Of a stretch of DNA of 64,000 bases, positions 24,469 to 32,685 are shown piece by piece. Positions within the stretch are counted from its first letter, which is position 1. Every line of letters begins with the position of its first letter. The notes beneath the pieces are model-generated. The model did not search any database, was not told the origin of the DNA, and was given only the letters and a program-made list of their open reading frames with translations. Location: NCBI RefSeq assembly GCF_030580675.1, contig NZ_JAUQUB010000001.1, positions 1,116,001 through 1,180,000 on the forward strand. Reading direction: 5' to 3'. The position numbers were made by a program, and so were the translations under genes. Source of the stretch: Antiquaquibacter soli (GTDB lineage: Bacteria > Actinomycetota > Actinomycetes > Actinomycetales > Microbacteriaceae).

Positions 24469-24960
24469 CTACGCCGCAGCGGCACCCTTCCGTCCGAGGA
24501 TTCCCGCTCGCGCGAGGAGCAGGTAGATCTGGCAGCCGAGGCAGTAGCCGAACACCGAGTTGAGGAACGCCGCGACGAAGGCGGCGGCCGCGGCGACGAC
24601 GAGGGCCCACGGGACCCCCACGACGTGAAGCACGAGACCGACGAGCGTGATGACGAAACCGACGCCCTGGGCGAAGGTCGGGGGGACCGGGTCCTCGAGT
24701 TCGCTCGGGGGAGCGAGGCGGGGCCGCACGAGTGCGCGGTAGAGGGCGCCGTAGGGGTGGCGCCGGATGCCCGCGAAGGCGCCCCACGCAAAGAGCGCGC
24801 TGATCGCGGCGAAGAGGAGGAAGGCCGGCTGCACCGCGCGCTCGCCGATGCTCGCCGCCGCGGGCGCGGCGAGGGCGAGGCCGATGACGACGAGCAGGAG
24901 AACGGCGGTGATTCCGGCTCCGAAGCGCGGGCTGCGGGGGTCGATTCCGGTGGCGCTCAA
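24469..24960 (-). CDS. DUF4395 membrane protein
   Basis: A 163-residue protein with about four helices. It carries DPRSPRFGAGITA at the N-terminus and FLNSVFGYCLGCQIYLLLARAG near the end, the hallmarks of DUF4395, including a membrane-embedded C-L-G-C pair. The start is taken as TTG at 24960, overlapping the thioredoxin stop (TTGA), with AAAGGG upstream; the frame has no ATG nearby. Association with a membrane-anchored thioredoxin suggests electron transfer across the membrane, but no DUF4395 activity is established. Confidence 0.75.
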   Translation of the reverse strand: MSATGIDPRSPRFGAGITAVLLLVVIGLALAAPAAASIGERAVQPAFLLFAAISALFAWGAFAGIRRHPYGALYRALVRPRLAPPSELEDPVPPTFAQGVGFVITLVGLVLHVVGVPWALVVAAAAAFVAAFLNSVFGYCLGCQIYLLLARAGILGRKGAAAA

Positions 24961-25382
24961 GACAGGACCCTTTCGAGTTCGTGGCGGACGAGGTCGCGGC
25001 GCGCGGCACCGCCGATGCGGGCGCGCACGACTCCGGTGCGGTCGAGGATGAGGGTGGTCGGCGTCTGCAGGATGTGGAAGCGGCTGGCGAGGTCGGGTCG
25101 GTGCGTGACATCCAGGTCGACGTGGACAACTCCGGAGAGCTCGGACGCGATGTCGCCGAGCACGGCGTGGGTCGAGCGGCACGGTGCACAGACTTCGGTG
25201 GAGAACTGGAGCAGGGTGGCACCGGGGGCGAGTCGAGCCAGGCCCGGGACATCCGTCGGCCTGACCCGCGTCGTGCCCCGCTGTCGGCGTACGCGTCCCT
25301 GCGATCGCTGCCACAGGAGCCCGAGCACCGTCGCGGCGCCGACGAGGGCGGCGAGAACGGCGAGCACGGCGGGCAACGACAT
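24957..25382 (-). CDS. Membrane-anchored thioredoxin-like protein
   Basis: A 141-residue protein: an N-terminal helix (LPAVLAVLAALVGAATVLGLLW), a basic stretch (RSQGRVRRQRGTTR) that should stay in the cytoplasm, and a thioredoxin domain with active site C-A-P-C (after LLQFSTEV) and the cis-proline region TPTTLIL. By the positive-inside rule the catalytic domain is cytoplasmic. TACATT on the minus strand (25394-25389) is six bases before the ATG, so it is leaderless and heads the group Trx-DUF4395-OsmC-epimerase. Confidence 0.85.
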   Translation of the reverse strand: MSLPAVLAVLAALVGAATVLGLLWQRSQGRVRRQRGTTRVRPTDVPGLARLAPGATLLQFSTEVCAPCRSTHAVLGDIASELSGVVHVDLDVTHRPDLASRFHILQTPTTLILDRTGVVRARIGGAARRDLVRHELERVLS

Positions 25383-25463
25383 GGAGCCAATGTAGGCGCG
25401 GGCTCCTGCCGTGAACCGAGTGTTGCGGCACATTACGTGGGCTCGGTCGCTATCGTGAAGGCC

Positions 25464-26204
25464 GTGCCTGACAACGAGAAGCCCGAGGTCCAGTTCCGCT
25501 CCGATGTCACGGTGGAGCTCGTCCGCTCGAGCGCCGACGACTCCGACGTGCTCTTCGCCGCGCGGGTCTCAACACAGGGCGAGAAGACCCTGGAGGGTGC
25601 CCTCGACTCCGATGTGGACACGAGCCGCAGCAAGGGCCTCATCAACTACCTGATGCGCGACCGCCACGGCTCTCCGTTCGAGCACAACTCGATGACGTTC
25701 TACGTGCAGGCGCCGATCTTCGTGTTCCGCGAGTTCATGCGCCACCGCATCGCTTCCTATAACGAGGAGAGCGGCCGCTACCGCGAGCTCGGTCCGGTGT
25801 TCTACGTGCCCGGGGCCGATCGCAACCTCGTGCAGGTCGGCAAGGCCGGCGCTTACGAATTCCTCCCGGGCAGCCCCGAGCAGTCGGAGCTCGCCGTCAC
25901 CGAGGCGAAAGCCGTGGCGACCGAGGCGTACGCCTCGTATCAGCGGATGCTCGACGCGGGCATCGCCCGCGAGGTCGCCCGCATCGTGCTCCCGCTCTCG
26001 CTCTACTCGTCGATGTACGTGACGATGAACGCGCGCTCGCTCATGAACTTCCTGTCGCTGAGGACCAAGCGGGAGGGCACGCACTTCCCCTCATTCCCGC
26101 AGCGCGAGATCGAGATGGTCGCCGAGAAGATGGAGGCGCACTGGGCGGGCCTCATGCCGCTTACCTACGAGGCGTTCAACGCGAACGGCCGCGTCGCGCC
26201 GTAG
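25464..26204 (+). CDS. thyX: Flavin-dependent thymidylate synthase
   Basis: A 246-residue enzyme making dTMP from dUMP with methylenetetrahydrofolate and FAD. The ThyX motif R-H-R-x7-S is present in EFMRHRIASYNEESGRY, and the dUMP-binding SLYSSMYVTMNARSLMNFL block follows. TATCGT at 25451-25456 is seven bases before the GTG at 25464, which decides the start. It is the first gene of the usual actinobacterial order thyX-dapA-rnj. Confidence 0.96.
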   Translation: MPDNEKPEVQFRSDVTVELVRSSADDSDVLFAARVSTQGEKTLEGALDSDVDTSRSKGLINYLMRDRHGSPFEHNSMTFYVQAPIFVFREFMRHRIASYNEESGRYRELGPVFYVPGADRNLVQVGKAGAYEFLPGSPEQSELAVTEAKAVATEAYASYQRMLDAGIAREVARIVLPLSLYSSMYVTMNARSLMNFLSLRTKREGTHFPSFPQREIEMVAEKMEAHWAGLMPLTYEAFNANGRVAP

Positions 26205-26347
26205 CCCGAGAGTGTGAGCTCGCGGCGGTCTGCTGGCCTGTGTCAGCGCGCCGCGACGGCGACAACGCGGCCGTCGGCAGTCGTACGGCGACGCAGCAGG
26301 CCGCGGCGTGTGTGCTGGCCCGCCTCCGCCCCGCTACCCTGTAACTC

Positions 26348-27325
26348 GTGTCTACGCTCCCCAATCCCTTCGGCCAGGTGCTCGTCGCACTCGTCACGCC
26401 GTTCACCCCGGACGGCGAAGTCGATTGGGCCGACGTCGAGAAGCACATCGACGACGTCATCACCGCGGGAGCCGACGGAATCGTCGTCACCGGCACCACG
26501 GGCGAGACCTCGACCCTGACCGACCCCGAAAAGATCAAGCTCGTCGAGGTGGGCAAGTCCGTCGCGGCGGGTCGCGCCAAGATCATCACCGGTGGTGGCT
26601 CGAACGAGACCGCGCACGCCATCGAGCTCGCGAAGAAGAGCGAGAAGGCCGGCGCCGACGGCAACATGGTCGTGACCCCGTATTACAACAAGCCGACTCA
26701 GGCGGGCATCCTCACCCACTTCCGGATGATCGCGGATGCGACGGACCTGCCCGTCATCCTCTACGACATCCCGGGTCGCACCGGCGTGCCCATCAAGTAC
26801 GAGACGATCCTGCGCGCCGCCAAGCACCCGAACATCCTCGCTGTCAAGGACGCCAAGGGCGATCTCTCGGAGGTCAGTCGTGTGCTCAACCAGACGGACC
26901 TGTACTACTTCTCCGGTGATGACGCGAACGTCCTCCCGAGCCTCGCGATCGGGGCGACCGGCCTCATCGGGGTCACCGCGAACATCGCGCCGACCCCGTA
27001 CCGGCACATGGTCGACGCCGTCAACGCCGGCGACCTGAAGACCGCCACCGCCGCTCACAAGGCGCTGGAGCCCCTCGTCCGCGCGACGATGACCCACGTG
27101 CCCGGCACGGTCGCCACGAAGTACATCCTGCACGGGCTCGGGCGCATCTCCAGCCCGCGGGTCCGGCTGCCGCTCGTCGGACCGGAGGAGTGGGAGGCAG
27201 CCCAGATCGAGGACGAGATCGACCTCGTCAAGGACATCCCGGGCGTGAGCTTCGACAACTTCCGCCCCGACCGCAACGCGGCCGCCGGCGGCGCGCTCCC
27301 GAAGGTCGCGGGCACCACGCGCTGA
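26348..27325 (+). CDS. dapA: 4-hydroxy-tetrahydrodipicolinate synthase
   Basis: A 325-residue class I aldolase-type enzyme condensing pyruvate with aspartate semialdehyde. Present are G-T-T-G-E-x-x-T-L (GTTGETSTL), the Tyr region VVTPYYNKP, YDIPGRTG, and the Schiff-base lysine in ILAVKDAKGD. TACCCT (26335-26340) lies seven bases before the GTG start, so it has its own leaderless promoter although it follows thyX by 143 bases. That gap shows no other feature I can support. Confidence 0.96.
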   Translation: MSTLPNPFGQVLVALVTPFTPDGEVDWADVEKHIDDVITAGADGIVVTGTTGETSTLTDPEKIKLVEVGKSVAAGRAKIITGGGSNETAHAIELAKKSEKAGADGNMVVTPYYNKPTQAGILTHFRMIADATDLPVILYDIPGRTGVPIKYETILRAAKHPNILAVKDAKGDLSEVSRVLNQTDLYYFSGDDANVLPSLAIGATGLIGVTANIAPTPYRHMVDAVNAGDLKTATAAHKALEPLVRATMTHVPGTVATKYILHGLGRISSPRVRLPLVGPEEWEAAQIEDEIDLVKDIPGVSFDNFRPDRNAAAGGALPKVAGTTR

Positions 27326-27346
27326 CCCGGCGGTAGGCTCGTCCCG

Positions 27347-29023
27347 ATGCCAGTCTCAGTTTTCGCCCCGCCCGCACTCGAACCCGGTACCCTCCGAGTC
27401 ACGCCGATCGGCGGACTCGGCGAGATCGGGCGCAACATGACCGTGTTCGAGATCGACGGCAAGCTCCTCGTCGTCGACTGCGGCGTGCTCTTCCCCGAGG
27501 AGCACCAGCCCGGCGTCGACCTGATCCTCCCGGACTTCGGCCCGATCCGAGACCGGCTCGACGACGTCGTCGCGATCGTGCTCACCCACGGTCACGAGGA
27601 CCACATCGGGGCAGTGCCCTACCTGCTCAAGCTGCGCCAGGACATCCCGCTCATCGGCAGCACCCTGACGCTCGCCCTCGTCGAGGCGAAGCTCAAGGAG
27701 CACCGCATCACGCCGTACACCCTCGCCGTGAAGGAGGGCCAGGTCGAGAAGCTCGGCCCCTTCGAGCTCGAGTTCGTCGCGGTCAACCACTCGATCCCCG
27801 ACGCGCTCGCCGTCGCCATCCGCACGAGCGCGGGAGTCGTCCTGCACACCGGCGACTTCAAGATGGACCAGCTCCCGCTCGACGACCGCATCACCGACTT
27901 GCGCGCATTCGCCCGCCTCGGCGAGGAGGGCGTCGACCTGTTCCTGCCGGACTCCACGAACGCGGATGTCCCCGGCTTCACGCCGAACGAGCGGGACATC
28001 GGGCCCGTGCTCGAGTCCGTCATCGCCAAGGCGCCCCGCCGAGTCATCGTCGCGAGCTTCTCGAGCCACGTCCATCGCGTGCAGCAGGTGCTGGATGCCG
28101 CTGCCGCGAACAACCGCAAGGTCGTCCTCATGGGCCGCTCCATGGTTCGCAACATGGGCATCGCCGCCGACCTCGGCTACCTCAAGGTGCCGGACGGCGT
28201 CCTCCTCGACGCCAAGAAGGCGGCGGACATGCCGGATGACCGGCTCGTCTACATGTCCACGGGCAGCCAGGGCGAGCCGATGGCGGTGCTGGCGCGCATG
28301 GCCAACCTCGAGCACCAGATCGTCGTCGGCAAGGGTGACACCGTCATCCTCGCGTCGAGCCTCATCCCCGGCAACGAGAACGCCGTCTACCGCGTCATCA
28401 ACGGGCTCATGAAGCTCGGTGCGACGGTCGTGCACAAGGGAAACGCCAAGGTGCACGTCTCGGGTCACGCCGCGGCGGGCGAGCTGCTCTACTGCTTCAA
28501 CATCCTCAAGCCGAAGAACGTGCTGCCCGTGCACGGCGAGCAGCGCCACCTCGTCGCCAACGCCAACCTCGCCATCCAGACCGGCGTCCCGGAGGAGAAC
28601 ACGATCATTGGCGAGGATGGCACGGTCATCGACTTGAAGGACGGGGTCGCGAAGATCGTCGGCCAGCTCGATCTCGGGTACGTCTACGTCGACGGATCGA
28701 GCGTCGGCGAGATCACCGATGCCGACCTCAAGGATCGCCGCATCCTCGCCGAGGAGGGCTTCATCTCGATCTTCGTGGCCATCGACCCGCAGACGGGCAA
28801 GGTGATCGTCGGGCCCGAGATCCAGGCACGCGGATTCGCGGAGGATGAGGACGTCTTCGACGACGTCCTCCCGCAGATCATCCGAGCGCTCGCGGATGCC
28901 GCGGAGAACGGCACTCGCGACACTCACGCGTTCTCGCAGGTCGTCCGACGCACCGTCGGCCGCTGGGTCAACACCCAGCACCGCCGCCGGCCGATGATCG
29001 TCCCGGTCGTCATCGAGGCCTGA
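27347..29023 (+). CDS. rnj: Ribonuclease J
   Basis: A 558-residue beta-CASP metallo-beta-lactamase RNase. The metal motif THGHEDHIGA (about residues 80-89), the aspartate in HTGDFKMD, the beta-CASP region (VASFSSHVHRVQQVL) and the C-terminal metal histidine in HVSGHA are all present. It has 5'-3' exo- and endonuclease activity on mRNA and rRNA. TAGGCT (27334-27339) lies seven bases before the ATG, suggesting a separate leaderless transcript downstream of dapA. Confidence 0.95.
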   Translation: MPVSVFAPPALEPGTLRVTPIGGLGEIGRNMTVFEIDGKLLVVDCGVLFPEEHQPGVDLILPDFGPIRDRLDDVVAIVLTHGHEDHIGAVPYLLKLRQDIPLIGSTLTLALVEAKLKEHRITPYTLAVKEGQVEKLGPFELEFVAVNHSIPDALAVAIRTSAGVVLHTGDFKMDQLPLDDRITDLRAFARLGEEGVDLFLPDSTNADVPGFTPNERDIGPVLESVIAKAPRRVIVASFSSHVHRVQQVLDAAAANNRKVVLMGRSMVRNMGIAADLGYLKVPDGVLLDAKKAADMPDDRLVYMSTGSQGEPMAVLARMANLEHQIVVGKGDTVILASSLIPGNENAVYRVINGLMKLGATVVHKGNAKVHVSGHAAAGELLYCFNILKPKNVLPVHGEQRHLVANANLAIQTGVPEENTIIGEDGTVIDLKDGVAKIVGQLDLGYVYVDGSSVGEITDADLKDRRILAEEGFISIFVAIDPQTGKVIVGPEIQARGFAEDEDVFDDVLPQIIRALADAAENGTRDTHAFSQVVRRTVGRWVNTQHRRRPMIVPVVIEA

Positions 29024-29024
29024 G

Positions 29025-29495
29025 CTGCCGCGCATCCGCCCCGCGACCGCGGCCGACCTCCCGTTGCTCGAGCGGGTCTTCGTCATCACCGCCGACTGGA
29101 ACCCTGCGAACGTCAAGGGCGACGCGTTCTGGCGCGCCGACCCCACCTTCGACCAGTACGTGGGCGGGTTCCCGCGCGAGACTGACCGCGGTTTCGTCGC
29201 CGAGGTGAACGGTGAGCCGGTCGGAATGGTGTGGTCGAGATACTTCACCGCGGACGCGCCCGGCTACGGGTTCGTGTCCGCCGGCATCCCGGAACTCGGC
29301 ATCGGCATCGTCGACGGCTTCCGCGGTCGGGGCATCGGCAGGGGGCTGATCGAGACGATGATCGCCGCGACCCCCGGCGATCTCAGCCTCAGCGTGGAGG
29401 ACGGTAATCCGGCGATCGGACTGTACCGGTCTGTCGGCTTCGAGCCGGTGGGCAGGTTCGGCCAGGCGACGACGATGCTGCGCCGGGCATCCTGA
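29025..29495 (+). CDS. GNAT N-acetyltransferase with apparent CTG start
   Basis: The domain begins LPRIRPATAADLPLLERVF, the usual first strand and helix of GNAT enzymes, and continues to an acetyl-CoA loop G-F-R-G-R-G-I-G-R-G-L. No ATG, GTG or TTG lies in frame before this block: the upstream frame is closed at 28995, and the first TTG (29064) would remove the first strand. The CTG at 29025 begins one base after the RNase J stop, with GAGG six bases upstream, so CTG is the best start. It gives 156 residues. Substrate unknown. Confidence 0.7.
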   Translation: MPRIRPATAADLPLLERVFVITADWNPANVKGDAFWRADPTFDQYVGGFPRETDRGFVAEVNGEPVGMVWSRYFTADAPGYGFVSAGIPELGIGIVDGFRGRGIGRGLIETMIAATPGDLSLSVEDGNPAIGLYRSVGFEPVGRFGQATTMLRRAS

Positions 29496-29522
29496 CGACT
29501 CCCGATCGCAAAACGTTGGGAT

Positions 29523-29548
29523 GCGGATCATCCGTTCGGGTGATTCGC
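29523..29548 (+). terminator. Hairpin after the GNAT gene
   Basis: GCGGATCATCC (29523-29533) pairs with GGGTGATTCGC (29538-29548), 11 pairs with two G-U, loop GTTC. No T tract follows, so it is a weak terminator candidate before the exporter operon. A TAGCGT near 29567 may be the next promoter's -10 box. Confidence 0.4.
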
Positions 29549-29611
29549 TAGACGTGAGTTCCGCTTAGCGTGGACTGATCTCCGTCCCCGACCCCGTGAG
29601 GTTGCCTCCCC

Positions 29612-30613
29612 GTGTCCATCGCTCGCAAGTGGGTCTTCCCCATCCTCTGGATCGTCGTCTTCGCCGTGATCGCGGCTGCGCTCGCGAAGATCGCGTTCTT
29701 CCCCGATCGATCGGAGGCGACCGACCCGGCGGTGCCGAGCGCGGAGATCGTCGACCCGCAGTACGTGGTCGGTCGCGGCACGATCTCCAATGATGTGACG
29801 CTCACCGGCACGGTCGCCGCGGATGCCGCGGTAGCGGTCCCCGCGACGGGCACGGGCGAGGTGCGCGAGGTGTACGTCGGCGCCGGGGCGTGGGTCAACG
29901 CGGGCCAGGAGGTCCTCCTGCTCAAGGGCCAGGTGGCGAACCCGGATGGCTCGGTCAGCAACGACTGGAGCACCGTGACGGCTCCCGTCAGCGGAGTCCT
30001 GTCGAGCTTCTCCGCCCTCGTCGGCCAGCAGTTCGCCGTCGGCGACCCGGTCGGTCAGATCGCGCCGCCCGGGTTCCACGTGAGCGGGAGCATCCCGCCC
30101 GAGCAGCTCTACCGGCTCATCCAGCGCCCGAGCGAGGCGCAAGTCACCATCACCGGCGGTCCGGCGCCGTTCACCTGCACGAACCTCACGATCACCACCC
30201 CGCTGCCCGGCCAGGGCCAGGGCACGGGCGGCACGCAGGGCGGCGGCACGGGTGGCGGAGAGTCCGGCCCCACAGTCACCTGCACGGTGCCGGGGGATGT
30301 CACGGTCTTCGCCGGCCTCGCCGCCGAGCTCGTCATCGCGGGCGGCATCGCGGAGGACGTGCTCATCGCACCGATCACCGCGGTCGAGGGCGCCTCGGGA
30401 ACGGGCAATGTGTACGTCGTGCTCCCGGACGGCAGCACCGAGCAGCGCGAGGTGACGCTCGGCCTCAACGACGGCGTCAACGTGGAGATCACGGGCGGCC
30501 TCGAGGAGGGCGAGACGATCCTGCAGTTCGTGCCGGGGGCGCCGGCTCCGACGGACGGCATGCCGCTCCCGGGCCAGTGCATCGATACCCCGGACGGGAC
30601 GATCTGCGGATGA
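29612..30613 (+). CDS. Membrane-fusion/adaptor-type subunit of a MacAB-like exporter
   Basis: A 333-residue protein with one N-terminal helix (WVFPILWIVVFAVIAAALA) and an outside domain containing a split lipoyl-like region (VPATGTGEVREVYVGAGAWVNAGQEVLLLKG ... TAPVSGVLSSFSALVGQQFAVGDPV) and a beta-barrel part. Four cysteines (FTCTNL, VTCTVPG, GQCIDT, TICG) may form disulfides. A Gly-rich loop (GQGTGGTQGGGTGGGESG) is inserted between strands. It is the first gene of a three-gene ABC export operon; the GTG start has GAGG upstream. Confidence 0.8.
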   Translation: MSIARKWVFPILWIVVFAVIAAALAKIAFFPDRSEATDPAVPSAEIVDPQYVVGRGTISNDVTLTGTVAADAAVAVPATGTGEVREVYVGAGAWVNAGQEVLLLKGQVANPDGSVSNDWSTVTAPVSGVLSSFSALVGQQFAVGDPVGQIAPPGFHVSGSIPPEQLYRLIQRPSEAQVTITGGPAPFTCTNLTITTPLPGQGQGTGGTQGGGTGGGESGPTVTCTVPGDVTVFAGLAAELVIAGGIAEDVLIAPITAVEGASGTGNVYVVLPDGSTEQREVTLGLNDGVNVEITGGLEEGETILQFVPGAPAPTDGMPLPGQCIDTPDGTICG

Positions 30614-31362
30614 GCCTGCTCACCCTCGAGGCAGTGACCCGGTCGGTGGCGCTCCCCGACGGCGCTCGCCTCGACATCCTCAAGGGCATCGACCTCACCG
30701 TCGAGGTGGGCGATCACGTGAGCATCGTGGGACGCTCCGGCTCCGGCAAGTCGACGCTCCTCAACATCCTCGGTCTCCTCGACTCCCCGACGAGCGGGCG
30801 GATCCTCGTCGACGACGAGCCCGTCGAGCGGTTCTCCTCCCGGCAGCGCGATCGCAAGCGCGGCCGCGACATCGGCTTCATCTTCCAGCAGTTCAACCTC
30901 CTCCCGGGGCGCACCGCGCTGGAGAACGCGATGACGCCCCTGCTCTACGCGAGCGGTCGGCAGTTCTTCTCCCGTGCGTCGATCGCGGCGGAGATGCTCG
31001 AGCGCGTCGGGCTCGGCCACCGGATGTCGTCGATGCCGGACAAGCTCTCCGGCGGCGAGCAGCAGCGAGTGGCGATCGCGCGCGCCCTCGTCCGCGGACC
31101 GAGGCTCATCCTCGCGGACGAGCCGACGGGGGCTCTCGACATCGAGACGGGCGCCTCGGTCATGGAGCTGCTCGACGACGTCGCCGAGCAATCCGGCGCC
31201 GCTCTCATCACCATCACGCACGACGCGAACGTCGCGGCCCTCGCCCGCCGCCACTTCCGCCTCGACAGGGGAGTGCTCGCGCCGGTCGATGTGAACCGCG
31301 CGCTGGCCATGTCGGAGTCGGCCGACCGGGCTCTCGCGCTGCCCTCGGGGGAGAGCGCGTGA
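30610..31362 (+). CDS. ABC exporter ATP-binding subunit, MacB/LolD type
   Basis: A 250-residue ATPase with Walker A GRSGSGKST, Q-loop FIFQQFNLLP, signature LSGGEQQR, Walker B LILADEPTG and the H-loop TITHD. The Q-Q-F-N-L-L and E-P-T-G-A-L-D variants mark the MacB/FtsE/LolD branch, whose pumps are mechanotransmission types. The ATG at 30610 overlaps the adaptor's stop (ATGA), and the next gene overlaps this stop (GTGA), so all three are coupled. Confidence 0.92.
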   Translation: MSLLTLEAVTRSVALPDGARLDILKGIDLTVEVGDHVSIVGRSGSGKSTLLNILGLLDSPTSGRILVDDEPVERFSSRQRDRKRGRDIGFIFQQFNLLPGRTALENAMTPLLYASGRQFFSRASIAAEMLERVGLGHRMSSMPDKLSGGEQQRVAIARALVRGPRLILADEPTGALDIETGASVMELLDDVAEQSGAALITITHDANVAALARRHFRLDRGVLAPVDVNRALAMSESADRALALPSGESA

Positions 31363-32636
31363 CCGAGCTCGAGAAGACGCCAGTGCGGAGGGCGCCCCGC
31401 CGCGAGCGCGGGGGCTGGGCATCCGGATTCCTCGGCGCTGTCGTCGAGGCGTGGGACGAGCTGCGCATCCACAAGACCCGTGTGCTGCTGAGCCTCATCG
31501 GAGTGGGGGTCGCCGTGTGCGCGCTGACCAGTGTCGTCGGCATCGGGGCGATCGCCCAGCAGGCGCAGATCGAACAGCTCGAGCGCGGCTCCGGTCGCCC
31601 GGCGACCCTAGTGCTCTCACCGCCCTACAACCCCGAGACGGGTCAGCAGGGTGATCCGGCGATCATGGCGGAGGCAGCGGCGACGGTCGTCGAGCGGTAC
31701 GCGATCGGCTACGCCGGGTCGACGCAGTGGATGCAGCTGAGCGCGCAGTTCCGCGACGGGGTGAGCCTCGTGGATGCTCAGGCGGTCGACGTCGACTACG
31801 GCGTCATGCACCGCGTCCAGGTCGGCCAGGGGCGGTGGTTCGTCGATCGCGACGAGTTGCGCCTGGCGCCCGCCATTGTCGTGAGCGACCAGTTCTGGCA
31901 GCGCCTCGGTTCGCCCGACCTGCGCACCCACCCCACCATCCAGCTCCTCGGCGAGGATCCCGTGACGGCAGTCGTCGTGGGCGTGCTGCCGGTGCAGCCG
32001 TTCGATCTGAGCCTGCGCGCCTACATCCTGAACTCCGCGTACGCCTCGCTCGCGACCCCGGAGCAGATCGCGCAGGCGTGGCCGCAGTACGAGTTCTGGG
32101 TGCCGCCGGACATGGCGACCGAACTCACCGACCTCATCCGGCGCGACGTCGCCGCGGCCTGCGGGGAGGGCTGGCAGGTCGACGTCAACCGCCAGGACTA
32201 CCTCGCCTGGGAGGGCGGCGAGGACCCCACCGCCTCGATCCGGATGGTCCTCGCCGGAATCGCCGTGCTCATCCTCATCCTCGGCGCACTGGGACTCGTC
32301 AACATCTCGCTCGTGACGGTGCGTCAGCGCATCCGGGAGATCGGCATCCGCCGCAGCTTCGGTGCGACCGCGCCCCGGGTGTTCTTCGCCGTGATGATGG
32401 AGAGCGTCGTCGCCACCGTCGTCGCCGGGGTCGCGGGAGTGGTCGTCGCCGTCGCGATCGTGCAGAACCCGGTGGTGCGCGATTTCGTCGCGTTCGGGCT
32501 GACGGATGTCCCGCCCTTCCCCGTCGAGGCAGCGCTCCTCGGCCTCGGGGCGGCGACCGCGGTGGGCGCGCTCGCCGGGCTCCTCCCCGCCCTCGTGGCC
32601 GTGCGAGTGAAGGTCATCGACGCGATCCGGTACTAG
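31359..32636 (+). CDS. FtsX-like permease of the MacAB-like exporter
   Basis: A 425-residue permease with one N-terminal helix ([20 protein letters not shown]), a large outside domain of about 240 residues, and three C-terminal helices ([40 protein letters not shown] and the last near [20 protein letters not shown]). The [13 protein letters not shown] block before the second helix is the FtsX/MacB family signature. In a Gram-positive cell the complex should move substrates (peptides or antibiotics) at or across the single membrane; the substrate is unknown. Confidence 0.9.
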   Translation: MTELEKTPVRRAPRRERGGWASGFLGAVVEAWDELRIHKTRVLLSLIGVGVAVCALTSVVGIGAIAQQAQIEQLERGSGRPATLVLSPPYNPETGQQGDPAIMAEAAATVVERYAIGYAGSTQWMQLSAQFRDGVSLVDAQAVDVDYGVMHRVQVGQGRWFVDRDELRLAPAIVVSDQFWQRLGSPDLRTHPTIQLLGEDPVTAVVVGVLPVQPFDLSLRAYILNSAYASLATPEQIAQAWPQYEFWVPPDMATELTDLIRRDVAAACGEGWQVDVNRQDYLAWEGGEDPTASIRMVLAGIAVLILILGALGLVNISLVTVRQRIREIGIRRSFGATAPRVFFAVMMESVVATVVAGVAGVVVAVAIVQNPVVRDFVAFGLTDVPPFPVEAALLGLGAATAVGALAGLLPALVAVRVKVIDAIRY

Positions 32637-32685
32637 GGCGGGTCGCTGCCCGGCACCGTCGGCGCTCGCGGGTACCGTGATTCGC

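Noticed and set aside
27356-29248. 630-codon minus-strand frame
   Set aside because: Antisense shadow of RNase J with biased, repetitive composition and no recognisable domain.
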